From: Nocardioides sp. zg-1228
GTDB taxonomy: Bacteria; Actinomycetota; Actinomycetes; Propionibacteriales; Nocardioidaceae
Direction of reading: 5' to 3'
NCBI RefSeq assembly: GCF_017086465.1
Contig: NZ_CP070961.1
Span: 2,604,001 to 2,668,000, forward strand
DNA: 64,000 bases
The translations under genes and the position numbers were made by a program. Below are positions 45,851 through 56,100 of the stretch, in pieces; positions within the stretch are counted from its first letter, which is position 1, and every line of letters starts with the position of its first letter. Below the pieces are notes generated by a model. That model searched no databases. It was not told where the DNA came from and was given only the letters and a program-made list of their open reading frames with translations.

Positions 45851-47451
45851 CCGACCTCCGCTCCCGGCAGCCGCACCGCGAAGACCGCGCCGGTGCCGTC
45901 GCCCCCGGCGCGGACCGCGACCGCGCCGCCCCGACGTTCGCAGACGACCTGCACCAGCGCCAGCCCGACCCCCCGTCCCTCGGTGGTGGGTGCCTTCGAG
46001 CTCCAGCCGCGGCGGAAGATCCTGCCCACCTCGTCCGGGGGCACGCCGGGCCCGGTGTCGGTCACGGCCAGGTGCACGACGTCGCCGACGAGGCGCAGGT
46101 CGACCTCGACCGCCGTGCCGCCGACCGACACCGAGGCGTCGACGGCGTTGTCGACGAGGTTGCCCACGACAGTGCCCACGTCGGTGGACGTCTCGGGGTC
46201 GAGGCGGGGCAGGCTGCTGGTCGCCGACACGCGCAGGTCGACCCCGCGCTCGGCCGCCAGGCTGGTCTTGGCGATCAGCAGGGCGGCGACGGCGGGGTCG
46301 GCCACGTGCGCGAGCACGGCGTCGGAGATCTCGCGGCGCCGCCGGCTGAGGGTCCCCACGAGCCGTGACACCTCGTCGTACTCGCCGAGCTGCACCAGCC
46401 CGGAGATCGTGTGCAGCTGGTTGTGGAACTCGTGGGTCTGGGCGCGCAGCGTGTTGGTGATCGACTCCCGCGCGCTGAGCTCGCTCTGCAGGGCGAGCAG
46501 CTCGGTGCGGTCGCGGAGCGTGGTCACCGACGCGACCCGCCTGCCGCCCTCCACGACCGGGTTGCGGTTGACGACCAGCACGCGCTCGCCCAGCACGACC
46601 ACGTGGTCGCGGATCGCGGCGCCGTCGGCGAGCAGGTCGCGGACGGCGGGGTCGAGGTCGAGGTCGTCGACGGCGCGCCCCTGCACGTCGCCCTCGAGCC
46701 CGATGAGCTCGCGGGCGCTGTCACTCACCACGGTGATGGTGCCGTCCTCCCCGACCGCGACGACGCCCTCGCGGATCGAGTGGAGCAGGGCCTCGCGCTG
46801 GTCGGCGAGCGCGGCGATCGCCGCCGGCTCGAGCCCGCGCGTGCGGCGGCGCACCAGCCGGGAGAGCAGGAACGAGCCGGCGACGCCCAGGCCGAGCCCG
46901 AGACCGGCGACGGCGAGCAGGTCGGGCAGCACGCCGCGTGCCCGTTCGGCCAGGGACGGGTAGGACTGCGCCACCATCGAGATCCCGACGAGGGCACCCC
47001 GGTCGTCGATGATCGGCACCTGCGCCGCGATGGCCCGATCGCCGAAGTCGTCGACGTCGCCGGTCCACGTCCGCAGCTGCTGGACGGTGCTGCCGCCGAG
47101 GTCGACCTGCCGGCCCCGGCCGGCGAAGTCGCTGCTGACGAGCACGACCCCGTCCGGGTCGGCGAGGTAGACGCCCCCGGCCTGGTAGTTGTTGCGCACC
47201 CGCTGGGTGTACGACGTCAGCGACGCTCGACGGCGTTCGACCAGGCCCTGCACGAACGGGTCACGCACCGCCGCGATGTTGGCCATCGACTCGGCGGCGG
47301 CCCGCATCCGGGCGCCTCGGGTGTCGCGGAAGTCGGCGTCGCTCTGCTGCACCGACACCACGCTCGCCACGGCGACCACGACGAGCAGCACCGTCAGCTG
47401 GAGCACCAGGACCTGGCCGGCGAGCGTCGCCGGCCGCCAGCGCGACCACAA
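45847..47451 (-). CDS. CitA/DcuS-family sensor histidine kinase
   Basis: 534-aa membrane kinase. A first helix (VLVLQLTVLLVVVAVASVVS), an extracytoplasmic PAS/Cache sensor (about residues 45-180) and a second helix lead to a cytoplasmic PAS and ATPase. The phospho-accepting His is in EFHNQLHTISGLVQLG, the N box is LVDNAVDAS and the G box DTGPGVPPDE. This is the CitA/DcuS plan, in which a periplasmic-type domain binds a di- or tricarboxylate. TTG at 47451 is proposed for its GGAGG 9 nt upstream; no ATG fits. Confidence 0.88.
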   Translation of the reverse strand: MWSRWRPATLAGQVLVLQLTVLLVVVAVASVVSVQQSDADFRDTRGARMRAAAESMANIAAVRDPFVQGLVERRRASLTSYTQRVRNNYQAGGVYLADPDGVVLVSSDFAGRGRQVDLGGSTVQQLRTWTGDVDDFGDRAIAAQVPIIDDRGALVGISMVAQSYPSLAERARGVLPDLLAVAGLGLGLGVAGSFLLSRLVRRRTRGLEPAAIAALADQREALLHSIREGVVAVGEDGTITVVSDSARELIGLEGDVQGRAVDDLDLDPAVRDLLADGAAIRDHVVVLGERVLVVNRNPVVEGGRRVASVTTLRDRTELLALQSELSARESITNTLRAQTHEFHNQLHTISGLVQLGEYDEVSRLVGTLSRRRREISDAVLAHVADPAVAALLIAKTSLAAERGVDLRVSATSSLPRLDPETSTDVGTVVGNLVDNAVDASVSVGGTAVEVDLRLVGDVVHLAVTDTGPGVPPDEVGRIFRRGWSSKAPTTEGRGVGLALVQVVCERRGGAVAVRAGGDGTGAVFAVRLPGAEVG

Positions 47452-47465
47452 GTTCCACAACCTCC

Positions 47466-47479
47466 ATTGCTTTGCCAAT
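47466..47479. promoter_or_regulatory. AT-rich dyad between kinase and tctC
   Basis: ATTGC-TTTG-CCAAT is an imperfect inverted repeat and one of very few AT-rich sites in the region. It lies in the divergent control region between the two-component system and tctC and is a candidate regulator site. Confidence 0.4.
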
Positions 47480-47544
47480 CGTGACGTCCGCCACAGGAGT
47501 CTTGCACCATCGGGGGGTCGGCACGATCGAGCGAGGGAGACCAC

Positions 47545-48540
47545 ATGCTGCGCCAACGGACCAGGCGGGTCGCGGCCACGGCGACGGCACTCGCCACCGT
47601 CGTGCTGCTCGCGACGGGCTGTGGGGTCACCCGGGGCGACGCGAGCGACGACATGACGATGCTCATCCCCAACAGCCCGGGCGGCGGCTACGACCAGACC
47701 GGGCGCGCTGCCGTGGCCGTGATGGAGAACGGCGACATCACCGGCGGCTCGTTCGAGGTGACCAACGTGATCGGGGCCGGAGGGTCGGTGGCGATGACCC
47801 GGCTGATGAACGCCGAGGGCGACGAGCGCACGATGATGACCGCCGGCCTCGGCGTGGTGGGCTCCCTCTACTCCTTCGGCGCGCCCTACCGGCTCGACGA
47901 CGCCACCCCGCTGGCCCAGCTCATCGCGGACCAGGAGGGCGTCCTGGTGCCGGCGGACTCCCCCTTCGAGACCATCGACGACCTGGTGGCGGCCTGGCAG
48001 GACGACCCGGGCTCCGTCGTCGTCGGCGGCGGCTCGTCACCGGGCGGACCCGACCACCTGTTCCCGATGCAGCTCGCCGGGGCGGTCGACGTCGACCCGC
48101 GCGAGCTGCGCTACGTCGCCTACGACGGCGGCGGCCCGCTGACGAGCGCGCTGCTCGGCAACAAGATCGACGTCGGCTTCTCCGGCGTCGGGGAGTTCGT
48201 CGGCCAGCTCTCCTCCGGCGAGCTGCGGCTGCTGGCCGTCTCCGGCGAGGAGCGGCTCGACGGCGAGGGCATCAGCGAGGCACCCACCCTCACCGAGTCC
48301 GGCATCGACCTGGTCTTCACCAACTGGCGCGGCGTCTTCGCGCCCCCCGGCATCAGCGAGGAGCGGCGCCAGGACCTGATCGCCGACCTGGAGGCGATGC
48401 ACGCGACCCCCGAGTGGCAGCGGGCCCTCGAGGAGAACGGCTGGATCGACGAGTTCAAGACCGGCGACGACTTCGCGACGTTCCTCCGGGAGCAGGACGA
48501 GCGGGTCGCCACCACCCTCGAGGAGCTGGACCTGCTGTGA
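47545..48540 (+). CDS. tctC: Tripartite tricarboxylate transporter substrate-binding lipoprotein TctC
   Basis: 331-aa Bug-family solute receptor. The signal and lipobox LLATGCGV give a membrane-anchored extracellular protein. The ligand pocket start is [16 protein letters not shown], and the [16 protein letters not shown] and [17 protein letters not shown] segments are typical. It delivers a carboxylate to TctAB. ATG at 47545 with GAGGGAG. First gene of tctC-tctB-tctA-usp. Confidence 0.93.
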   Translation: MLRQRTRRVAATATALATVVLLATGCGVTRGDASDDMTMLIPNSPGGGYDQTGRAAVAVMENGDITGGSFEVTNVIGAGGSVAMTRLMNAEGDERTMMTAGLGVVGSLYSFGAPYRLDDATPLAQLIADQEGVLVPADSPFETIDDLVAAWQDDPGSVVVGGGSSPGGPDHLFPMQLAGAVDVDPRELRYVAYDGGGPLTSALLGNKIDVGFSGVGEFVGQLSSGELRLLAVSGEERLDGEGISEAPTLTESGIDLVFTNWRGVFAPPGISEERRQDLIADLEAMHATPEWQRALEENGWIDEFKTGDDFATFLREQDERVATTLEELDLL

Positions 48541-49073
48541 GCACATCAGTCGACACCCCCACCCCCGCCGAGGCACCGCGGACCGCACTTGGCCGCGACC
48601 GCGACCTCCCCCAGCTCGGCCTCGCGGCGCTGCTCGTCGTGGTCGGTGCCTACACCTTCTACGACGCGACGACCCTGCGGATCGGCTTCGGCGACCCGGT
48701 CGGGCCGCGGATCTTCCCCTACGTGATCGGAGCGGTCACCGTGGTGCTCGGCCTCCTGCTGGTCGTGGCGACGCTGCGCGGAGACGTGCCGCAGGCCGAG
48801 GGCGGGGAGGACGTCGACCTGCGGCACCCCGCCGACTGGGTCACCGTCCTCAAGCTGGTGGGCGTGCTGCTGTTCACCGCGCTCACCGTCTCCTTCCTCG
48901 GCTGGGCCGTCAGCGGTGCGCTGCTCTTCACCGGCGCCGCGTGGTCGCTGGGCAGCCGGACGCTGCTGCGCGACGCCATCGTCGGCACCGTGCTGTCGGT
49001 GAGCAGCTGGTACTTCTTCCACGAGGTGCTGGGCGTGATCCTCCCCGCCGGGATCCTGGACGGGGTGCTCTGA
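48537..49073 (+). CDS. tctB: Tripartite tricarboxylate transporter small membrane subunit TctB
   Basis: 178-aa protein with about four transmembrane helices ([41 protein letters not shown]). The [11 protein letters not shown] motif is the TctB hallmark. GTG at 48537 overlaps the tctC stop (GTGA) and its stop overlaps the tctA ATG (TGATG), so all three are coupled. Confidence 0.92.
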   Translation: MSTSVDTPTPAEAPRTALGRDRDLPQLGLAALLVVVGAYTFYDATTLRIGFGDPVGPRIFPYVIGAVTVVLGLLLVVATLRGDVPQAEGGEDVDLRHPADWVTVLKLVGVLLFTALTVSFLGWAVSGALLFTGAAWSLGSRTLLRDAIVGTVLSVSSWYFFHEVLGVILPAGILDGVL

Positions 49074-50632
49074 TGGACAACCTCACCCTCCTGATGGACG
49101 GCTTCGGCTCCGTCCTCACCCCGCAGAACCTGCTCTTCGCCGCCATCGGCGTGCTGCTCGGCACGTTCGTGGGCGTGCTGCCCGGCATCGGGCCGGCGAT
49201 GGCGGTGGCGCTGCTGCTGCCGGTCACCTTCGGCATGGACCCGATCCCCGCGTTCATCATGTTCGCCGGCATCTACTACGGCGGGATGTACGGCGGCTCG
49301 ACGACGGCCATCCTGCTCAACACGCCCGGTGAGTCGGCGTCGGTGATGACCGCGCTCGAGGGCAACCTGATGGCGAAGGCCGGACGCGCCTCCCAGGCCC
49401 TGGCCACCGCCGCGATCGGGTCGTTCATCGCCGGCACCATCGGCACGCTGCTCGTCGTCTTCTTCGCCCCGGCCCTGGCGTCGGTCGCCAACGACATCGG
49501 CGCGCCGTCCTACTTCGCCCTGATGGTCCTCACGATGGTGATGGTCACGAGCGTGCTGGGCGGGTCGTGGCTGCGCGGGTTCATCGCCCTGTTCCTCGGC
49601 CTCACCATCGGCCTCGTCGGCCTCGACCTCAACACCGGCCAGACCCGGCTGAGCTTCGACCAGCCCCTCCTCGCCGAGCGCATCGACGTGGTGGTGGTCG
49701 CGGTCGCGATCTTCGCCCTGGGCGAGGCGTTCTGGGTCGCCGCCCACCTGCGCCGCACGCCCGCGCACGTGATCCCGGTCGGCCAGCCGTGGCTGAGCGG
49801 CACCGACCTCAGGCGCTCCTGGGGGCCGTGGATGCGCGGCACGGCCTACGGCTTCCCGTTCGGCGCGCTGCCCGCGGGCGGCGCCGAGATCCCGACCTTC
49901 CTGTCCTACATCACCGAGAAGCGACTCGCCGCGCGGCGGGGACGCGACGAGTTCGGCCGCGGTGCCATCGAGGGCGTCGCCGGACCGGAGGCGGCCAACA
50001 ACGCCTCGGCCGCCGGCACGTTCGTCCCGCTGCTCGCGCTCGGCCTGCCCGTGACGGCGACGTCGGCGGTCATGCTCGCGGCGCTCTCGGGCTACGGCAT
50101 CGATCCGGGACCGCAGCTGATGACCGAGCAGCCCGAGCTGGTGTGGGCCCTGCTGGCGAGCCTGCTCGTCGGCAACGCCCTGCTGCTCGTGCTCAACCTG
50201 CCGCTCGCGCCGGTGTGGGCCAAGCTGCTGCGGATCCCGCGACCGCAGCTCTACGCCGGCATCCTGTTCTTCGCCACGCTGGGGGCCTACGCGGCCAACC
50301 TGCAGGCGTTCGACCTGCTCCTGCTGCTGGCGCTCGGCCTGCTCGGGCTGCTGATGCGCCGCTTCGCCCTGCCGGTCCTGCCGTTGATCCTGGGGGTCAT
50401 CCTCGGGCCGCTGATGGAGTTCCGACTGCGCGAGGCGATGGCGATCTCGGGCGGCGACGTCTCGGCGCTGTGGAGCGAGCCGCTGGCCGTGGTGATCTAC
50501 GTGATCGTGGTGGTCGTCGTGGTGGCGCCGCTCGTGCTGCGCGCCGTGCGCCCGGCGCGCGTGGCGCTCACCGACGACGGCACTCCACCAGACGACAGCG
50601 ACGCGGACCGGAGCGAGGAGAAGGTGCGATGA
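49073..50632 (+). CDS. tctA: Tripartite tricarboxylate transporter large membrane subunit TctA
   Basis: 519-aa channel protein with about 11-12 helices. Signature segments are [40 protein letters not shown] and [20 protein letters not shown]. It carries carboxylates across the membrane using a cation gradient. The C-terminal tail is charged. Its stop overlaps the usp ATG (ATGA). Confidence 0.95.
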   Translation: MDNLTLLMDGFGSVLTPQNLLFAAIGVLLGTFVGVLPGIGPAMAVALLLPVTFGMDPIPAFIMFAGIYYGGMYGGSTTAILLNTPGESASVMTALEGNLMAKAGRASQALATAAIGSFIAGTIGTLLVVFFAPALASVANDIGAPSYFALMVLTMVMVTSVLGGSWLRGFIALFLGLTIGLVGLDLNTGQTRLSFDQPLLAERIDVVVVAVAIFALGEAFWVAAHLRRTPAHVIPVGQPWLSGTDLRRSWGPWMRGTAYGFPFGALPAGGAEIPTFLSYITEKRLAARRGRDEFGRGAIEGVAGPEAANNASAAGTFVPLLALGLPVTATSAVMLAALSGYGIDPGPQLMTEQPELVWALLASLLVGNALLLVLNLPLAPVWAKLLRIPRPQLYAGILFFATLGAYAANLQAFDLLLLLALGLLGLLMRRFALPVLPLILGVILGPLMEFRLREAMAISGGDVSALWSEPLAVVIYVIVVVVVVAPLVLRAVRPARVALTDDGTPPDDSDADRSEEKVR

Positions 50633-51024
50633 CGACCATCGTGGTGGGCTGGACCCCCGACGAGTTCGGCGAGGCGGCGCTGCGCCGCGGCGTCGAGGAG
50701 GCGCGGCTGCGCGAGGGGCGGATCGTGGTGGTCAACGCCACCCGCGGCGACGCCCTCGTCGACGAGCGCTATGCCGACGACGACCAGCTGGCCGCGCTGA
50801 CGACCGAGCTGGGCGGGGCCGGCGTCGAGGTCGAGGTGCGCCGCTCGATGGGCGCCGACGTCGGCGACCAGGTGCTGGCGGTGGCCGAGGACGTCGCGGC
50901 CGACCTGGTGGTGATCGGGCTGCGCCGACGCTCCCCCGTCGGCAAGCTGCTGATGGGCAGCGTCGCGCAGCGCATCCTGCTCGGTGCGGACTGCGCCGTG
51001 CTGGCGGTGAAGCCTGTCGGCTAG
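50629..51024 (+). CDS. Universal stress protein
   Basis: 131-aa UspA-fold protein. The ATP-binding pattern [18 protein letters not shown] (G-2X-G-9X-G-S) is present, with [18 protein letters not shown] at the start. ATP-binding UspA proteins act as energy or signal sensors. Translational coupling to tctA suggests it regulates or monitors the transporter, but this is inference. Its stop overlaps copC's stop by 3 nt. Confidence 0.92.
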   Translation: MTTIVVGWTPDEFGEAALRRGVEEARLREGRIVVVNATRGDALVDERYADDDQLAALTTELGGAGVEVEVRRSMGADVGDQVLAVAEDVAADLVVIGLRRRSPVGKLLMGSVAQRILLGADCAVLAVKPVG

Positions 51025-51560
51025 GTGGTGCGGCGGCGGTGCCAGAGGGCGAGCGCGAAGGCGCCGGACAGCAGCACCACACCCGCCGGCACCACGACCC
51101 CGCGGAGCGAGCTGCCCGACCCGTCGTCGTCAGTGGGCGGGGATGATCCCGTGCCCTCCTCGCCGGAGGCGGACCCACCGACGTCGAACGTGATCTCGCC
51201 GGCCATCTCGTGGCCGTCGGAGGACACCACGTCGTAGGTCAGGGTGTAGGTGCCGTCGGGCCCGGCCCAGAGGTTCTGCCGGACCTCGGGGCCGGTGGCG
51301 GTCGGGGCGCCGTTGGTCACGCTCCCGTCCGGACCGGTCACGCTCACCTCGTGGACCTCCGCGACGGGTCCGGTGAAGGTGAGGATGGCCCGCGAGGGCA
51401 GGGCTGCGAGCACCCCCGCCTCGGAGGGGTCGGAGAAGAGCAGCTCGTCGTGGGCGGCGGCCGGGGGCGCGGGGGCCCAGGCCAGCAGCGGGGCGAGCGC
51501 GGCGAGGACGGCGAGGGCGGTCGTCGCGACCGCGCGGCGCAGCGCGGAGCGGGCGCTCAC
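51021..51560 (-). CDS. CopC-domain copper-binding protein
   Basis: 179-aa secreted membrane-anchored protein. The signal peptide ends at PPAAAH, so the mature protein begins near His, the N-terminal Cu(II) ligand. The domain has LLFSDPSEAGVL and the second ligand motif VVSSDGHEM with Asp and His. A Gly/Ser/Asp linker and a C-terminal helix (VVVPAGVVLLSGAFALAL) anchor it outside the cell. GTG at 51560 overlaps the stop of the upstream 57-codon remnant. CopD is not adjacent. Confidence 0.88.
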   Translation of the reverse strand: MSARSALRRAVATTALAVLAALAPLLAWAPAPPAAAHDELLFSDPSEAGVLAALPSRAILTFTGPVAEVHEVSVTGPDGSVTNGAPTATGPEVRQNLWAGPDGTYTLTYDVVSSDGHEMAGEITFDVGGSASGEEGTGSSPPTDDDGSGSSLRGVVVPAGVVLLSGAFALALWHRRRTT

Positions 51561-51730
51561 GGGGCCAGGCCGTCGGGATGCAGCTCGGGCCGCTCGCTCA
51601 CCAGCGCGGTGGTCGGTGCGAGGCCGTGCGCCACGGCGTACGCACCGACCACCGCGGTGGTGGCCACCGAGCCCCGCGCACCGACGAACCACACGCCGGT
51701 CCCGGCCGTCAGGTCGGGCCGGTGGGTCAT
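51557..51730 (-). pseudogene. Truncated N terminus resembling inositol-3-phosphate synthase
   Basis: 57-codon frame starting at ATG 51730 with GGAGGACGAC upstream. The product begins THRPDLTAGTGVWFVGARGS, then VATTAVVGAYAVAHGL, matching the NAD-binding start of the myo-inositol-3-phosphate synthase family. It stops after GLAP with about 300 family residues missing, and no continuation is found in any frame because copC begins at once. The reading frame is intact and overlaps copC by GTGA, so it could now serve only to couple copC translation. Called a remnant; a small functional peptide is possible. Confidence 0.6.
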
Positions 51731-51782
51731 GTCGTCCTCCTCGGACGCGTCGGGCGGGGGCACGGTGGACGTCAGGCGGGGA

Positions 51783-52790
51783 TCACGACGACGTCGAGAA
51801 CGCGGCGTCGAAGGCCGCGGTCGGCGCGTCGAAGGCCAGGCGCCGCACGAACTCGAGGGCCTCGGGTGCCCCGACGAGGCGGTCCATGCCGGCGTCCTCC
51901 CACTCCACGGAGATGGGACCGTCGTAGCCGATGGTGTTGAGCATCCGGAACGACGCCTCCCACGGCACGTCGCCGTGGCCGGTGGACACGAAGTCCCAGC
52001 CGCGGCGGGGGTCGGCCCAGGCGAGGTGCGAGCCCATCCGGCCGTTGCGGCCGTTGCCGACCTGGCGCTTCGCGTCCTTGCAGTCGACGTGGTAGATCCG
52101 GTCCTTGAAGTCCCACAGGAACCCGACCGGGTCGAGGTCCTGCCACACGAAGTGCGAGGGGTCCCAGTTGAGGCCGAACGCCTCGCGGTGGTCGATCGCC
52201 TCGAGCGCCGCGACCGTGGTCCAGTAGTCGTAGGCGATCTCGGAGGGGTGGACCTCGTGGGCGAACCGGACCCCCTCGCTGTCGAAGACGTCGAGGATCG
52301 GGTTCCAGCGGTCGGCGAAGTCCTGGTAGCCGGCGTCGACGAGGGCCTGGGAGGCCGGCGGGAACATCGCGACGTACTTCCAGATCGAGGAGCCGGTGAA
52401 GCCGACGACGACGTCGACGCCCAGCTTGCGGGCCGCGCGGGCCGTCATCTTCATCTCCTCGGCCGCGCGCTGGCGCACGCCCTCGGCGTCGCCGTCGCCC
52501 CAGATGCGGTCCGGCAGGATGTCGCGGTGGCGCGCGTCGATCGGGTCGTCGCAGACCGCCTGGCCCTTGAGATGGTTGCTGATCGCGAAGACCTGCAGAT
52601 CGTGCTTCTTGAGCATCTCCAGCTTGGCCGGGACGTAGGACTCGTCCTCCACCGCCGCCCACGGGTCGAAGTGGTCGCCCCAGCAGGCGAGCTCGAGGCC
52701 GTCGTAGCCCCAGCCCGAGGCGAGCTTGCACACCTCCTCGAACGGGAGGTCGGCCCACTGGCCGGTGAACAGGGTGATGGGGCGTGGCAT
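51783..52790 (-). CDS. Sugar phosphate isomerase/epimerase (AP-endonuclease-2 TIM barrel)
   Basis: 335-aa TIM-barrel protein of the xylose-isomerase-like/AP_endonuc_2 superfamily. Metal ligands are likely in [32 protein letters not shown] and VEWEDAGMD. Homologues epimerise keto-sugars or isomerise sugar acids. ATG at 52790 with GAGGAG. It ends the sugar locus and most likely handles the sugar released by the upstream secreted protein and the dehydrogenase; the substrate is not known. Confidence 0.86.
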   Translation of the reverse strand: MPRPITLFTGQWADLPFEEVCKLASGWGYDGLELACWGDHFDPWAAVEDESYVPAKLEMLKKHDLQVFAISNHLKGQAVCDDPIDARHRDILPDRIWGDGDAEGVRQRAAEEMKMTARAARKLGVDVVVGFTGSSIWKYVAMFPPASQALVDAGYQDFADRWNPILDVFDSEGVRFAHEVHPSEIAYDYWTTVAALEAIDHREAFGLNWDPSHFVWQDLDPVGFLWDFKDRIYHVDCKDAKRQVGNGRNGRMGSHLAWADPRRGWDFVSTGHGDVPWEASFRMLNTIGYDGPISVEWEDAGMDRLVGAPEALEFVRRLAFDAPTAAFDAAFSTSS

Positions 52791-52845
52791 GTGTGCTCCT
52801 CGTGTGGTGGTGGTGGTGCGTTCGGCTGGTGCTGCCGCGGCAGCG

Positions 52846-52916
52846 GGGTGGTGCTGGGTGGTGCTGGGGGTGGTGCTGGGGGTGGTGCTGGTGGGTGGTG
52901 GTGCTGGGGGGTGGCG
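52846..52916 (+). repeat. G-rich GTGGTGCTGG repeats upstream of the TIM-barrel gene
   Basis: GTGGTGCTGG is repeated about five times with runs of 3-6 G between copies. Four or more G-runs close together allow a G-quadruplex on this strand. The mRNA of the TIM-barrel gene (minus strand) would carry the C-rich complement in its leader. Confidence 0.8.
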
Positions 52917-52960
52917 GTCGCTCGGGTGGACCTGCCCGGCCGGCTGGGCGCCGGCGCGGA

Positions 52961-52996
52961 CCGGTGCCGGGACGGAGCGCCGTGTCCCGGCACCGG
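52961..52996. terminator. Hairpin downstream of the ThuA protein gene (distal)
   Basis: CCGGTGCCGGGAC (52961-52973) and GTCCCGGCACCGG (52984-52996) form a perfect 13-bp stem with a 10-nt loop. Confidence 0.75.
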
Positions 52997-53004
52997 CCGC
53001 TGAA

Positions 53005-53026
53005 GGTGGCGCCTTGCGGCGCCACC
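53005..53026. terminator. Hairpin downstream of the ThuA protein gene (proximal)
   Basis: GGTGGCGCC-TTGC-GGCGCCACC is a perfect 9-bp stem with a tetraloop, about 130 nt after the stop. With the next hairpin it forms a tandem terminator. Confidence 0.75.
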
Positions 53027-53158
53027 CCCGCCCGTGCCGGGGGCCCGGCCACCGACTCGCACGCAGGGCCGATCCTGCATGCGCGCCGGCTCACGCACCC
53101 GGAGGTGACGTGCTGGCCGAGCCGCCCGACCACGGACGCTCTGTGCTCGGACCGGCGC

Positions 53159-56100
53159 CTACAGCTGCGACTTCAGCGTGCGCGACAGGCGCTTGAGAGC
53201 GAGCCTCACCTCCTTGTCCTTCACCCGCGATGCGAGCCTCTCGAACCGCTTGAGGGACTTCAGGGCCTTGCCCACCTGGTTGCGCTTGTCAGCGCGCTCG
53301 GCGGCCTTCAGCTCCTGCTTCAGCCTCACCGCGAGCTTCGGGCCGACGACGCCCTCCTCGGCGAGGCGCTCGACGAGCTTCTTGCCCGCCTTGAAGGACA
53401 CGACGACCTTGAAGGTGATCGTCTGCACGGTCCGGTTGCCGGCCGCGTCGTAGGCGGTGACCTTCAACCGGTGCTTGCCCGGCCGCAGCGACATGGCGTC
53501 GATGCGAGCCGGTCCGGTGACGGCCCTGCCGTCGAGACGGACGACCTGCTCGGCGGCCCCGGACGTGGCGTCCGTGACCGTGATCCGAGCCGTGCGGACC
53601 GCCGAGACGTCGAGCTTGGCGCCGTCGGCGATGCCGGCGACGGCCAGGGTGGGCGCCGTGCCGTCCTTCTTGATGGTGGTCGTCTCCACGGCCGAGGTCT
53701 TCCCGGCCGCGTCGGTCGCCCTGGCCTGGACCAGGGTCACGCCGTCGTCGGACACCGTGATCGGCGCGGTGTACGCCGTCCACGGACCGTTGCCGATGCG
53801 GTACTCCACGCTCAGCTTCCCCTCGCCGCCGGCACCCGCGAGGGTGACGGTGACCGGCGAGGTGAACCAGTTGCTGCGACCGTTGGCTGCGGCCGGCGAC
53901 GTGGTGAGCGTGACGGTCGGCTTCGGGCCGGGCTCCGGGTCGGGACCCGGGTCCGCCTCCGGTACCACGACCGTGAACTCGCCGGTCGTCTCGTTGCCGG
54001 CTGCGTCGGTCGCCGTGTAGGCCACCGTGTGCTCGCCCGGCTCGGTGATCTCGAACGGACCCTCGTAGTCGGTCTCGGCTCCACCGTCCACGGTGTAGGT
54101 GAACGAGGTGACCTCGACGTCGTCCGTGGCGTCGAGCACCACGGTGCCCGCTCCGGTCAGCTCCAGGTCGACGCAACCGATGATCGCGCCGTCCCGGTGC
54201 AGGGCCAGGATGCCGCCCTCGATGCGCGGCGCCCACGGGACCGTGGCCGTCGCGAACGACGTGCCGTCAGCGGCGGGCTTGATCCTCGGGTCGCCCGAGC
54301 CGGCGGTCCAACCCGGGTTGGTCGGCCACAGCTCGTTGGGCGGCGTGCCGGCCCCGTCGGGGTCGTCACGGTAGTGACCCTCGAAGCCACCGCACGTCGT
54401 GCCGACGTGCAGGTGCGACTCGTAGCCCTCCTGGGGGTCGAGACCCTCGAGCGACAGCTCGATGGTCGTGGTGTAGCCGTTGCCCTCGGCCGCCGAGACC
54501 ATGGTGGCCTCGCCGGTGATGCCGGTGCTGGCCTGGTCGACCAGCTCCCCGGCGTAGGAGCCGAGGACCGTGGCAGCGACCTCCGGATCGGTGGTGTCGA
54601 CCGGCGGCTCCCCGCCGGGCTCGCACGTGGCGTCCTCGCCCAGGGTGAACCAGTCGAAGGTGGCCGTGATGCCGGCACCCGCGGTCTGGTTGGCCGCCGA
54701 CAGCAGGCCGATCCGCGGTTCGTCGATGCCGGTGAGGTCGTAGCCCCCCGACATGTCGGTCCACGTCTCGCCGTCGGTGCTGTAGCTGCCGAGCACCTCC
54801 TCACCGTCGGTGCTGGTCAGGCGTAGCCACACGGTGGTCGGGAAGTCCGCCCCGAGCCCTGGCGTGTTGGTCTCGACTGCTGCTGCGTCGGTCTCCTTCG
54901 CGGTCTGGACGATGTTCTGCGCGGCGTTGGCACCGTTGGTGCTGCGACCCTGGAAGACGTGCTTGATGTAGTTGTCGTCGTCTCCGTAGATCAGCAGGCC
55001 CGCGGACTGATAGGCCTGGTTGATGGGTGCGGTGACCTTGGTGGTGGCCACGAACGGGCCGTCGGGGAGGTCGGTGAGGACCAGGTCCCGCGCGGTGTTC
55101 GTGGTCTGGTAGAGGTCGGTCGCCTCCATCGGGATCGTGAGCGCACCACCCGACACCGTCAGGTTGCCGCTCGGTCGGACCGTCGACCAGTCCGAGGTGA
55201 GCGTCGAGCCGTTGAACTCCTCCACGAAGCACCCGTTGTTGCACGGCTCGGCCGTGTCGTCCGGGGTGAGGGTGAAGTAGTCGAACTTCGCGACGAGGTT
55301 GTCCGCCGCACCCGCCGCCGTCGCACCGAGGGCCAGCAGGCCCACCTTGGGCGCGGTGATGCCGCTCAGGTCGCGCGCCGGCGCCGGGTTCCCGTTGCCC
55401 GTGGCGAGCGGCACCCAGGTGTCGCCGTCACTGCTGTAGGACGCGGTGACGGAGCTGCCGTCGGTGCTCGACATCCGCAGCCACACGGTGTCGGGGAAGT
55501 CCGCGCCCAGGTTGGCGGAGTTGGACTCCGTCGCCGTGCCGTTGGCCTCCTTCGCGAACTGGATGACGTTGGCCGCCTTGCTGCCCGCCGCGGCCGTCGA
55601 GCGGCCCGAGTAGACGAGCTTCAGGTAGTTGTCGTCGTTGCCGTAGACGATCAGACCGGCCTGCTGGTAGCCCTTGGTCGCGTTGAGCGTGACCTGAGTC
55701 GTGGCCTCGAACGCCCCGCCCGGCAGGTCCTGGAGGACGATGTTGGGCGTGGTGTTGGTGGTCTGGTAGAGATCGGAGTTGGTCAACGGGATGTTGAGCG
55801 TCCCGTCGGCGACCGTCAGCGACTGGTCGACCCGCACGCTGCGGTTCCACCGGTCGGTGTCGAGCTCGTTGCCCAGGAAGTCGTCCGAACGCCCGCTGAA
55901 GCAGGTGTCCGACGGCCTCCTCACCGTGATCTCCGTCGTGCTGGTGGCCTCGGCCCCCCGCGCGTCGGTGGCGGTCAGCGAGACGACGTACCTGCCCGGC
56001 GTGGTGTAGGTGTGGCTCGGGTCGGCCTGGGTGGAGGTCGCGCCGTCGCCGAAGTCCCACGCGTAGGTGACGGGGGTGTTCCCGTCGGGGTCGATCACCG

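Larger units (their letters stand above)
52791..53158. other. 368-bp intergenic region without a gene
   Basis: Between the secreted ThuA protein gene and the TIM-barrel gene. It holds two strong hairpins (52961-52996 and 53005-53026), then on the + strand a G-rich repeat (52846-52916) that precedes the TIM-barrel start. No convincing coding frame exists on either strand. Confidence 0.8.

Noticed and set aside
51021..51692. Longer copC start at 51692
   Set aside because: The extension is Arg-rich, lacks a signal-like shape and overlaps the inositol-synthase-like frame; GTG at 51560 gives a normal signal peptide.
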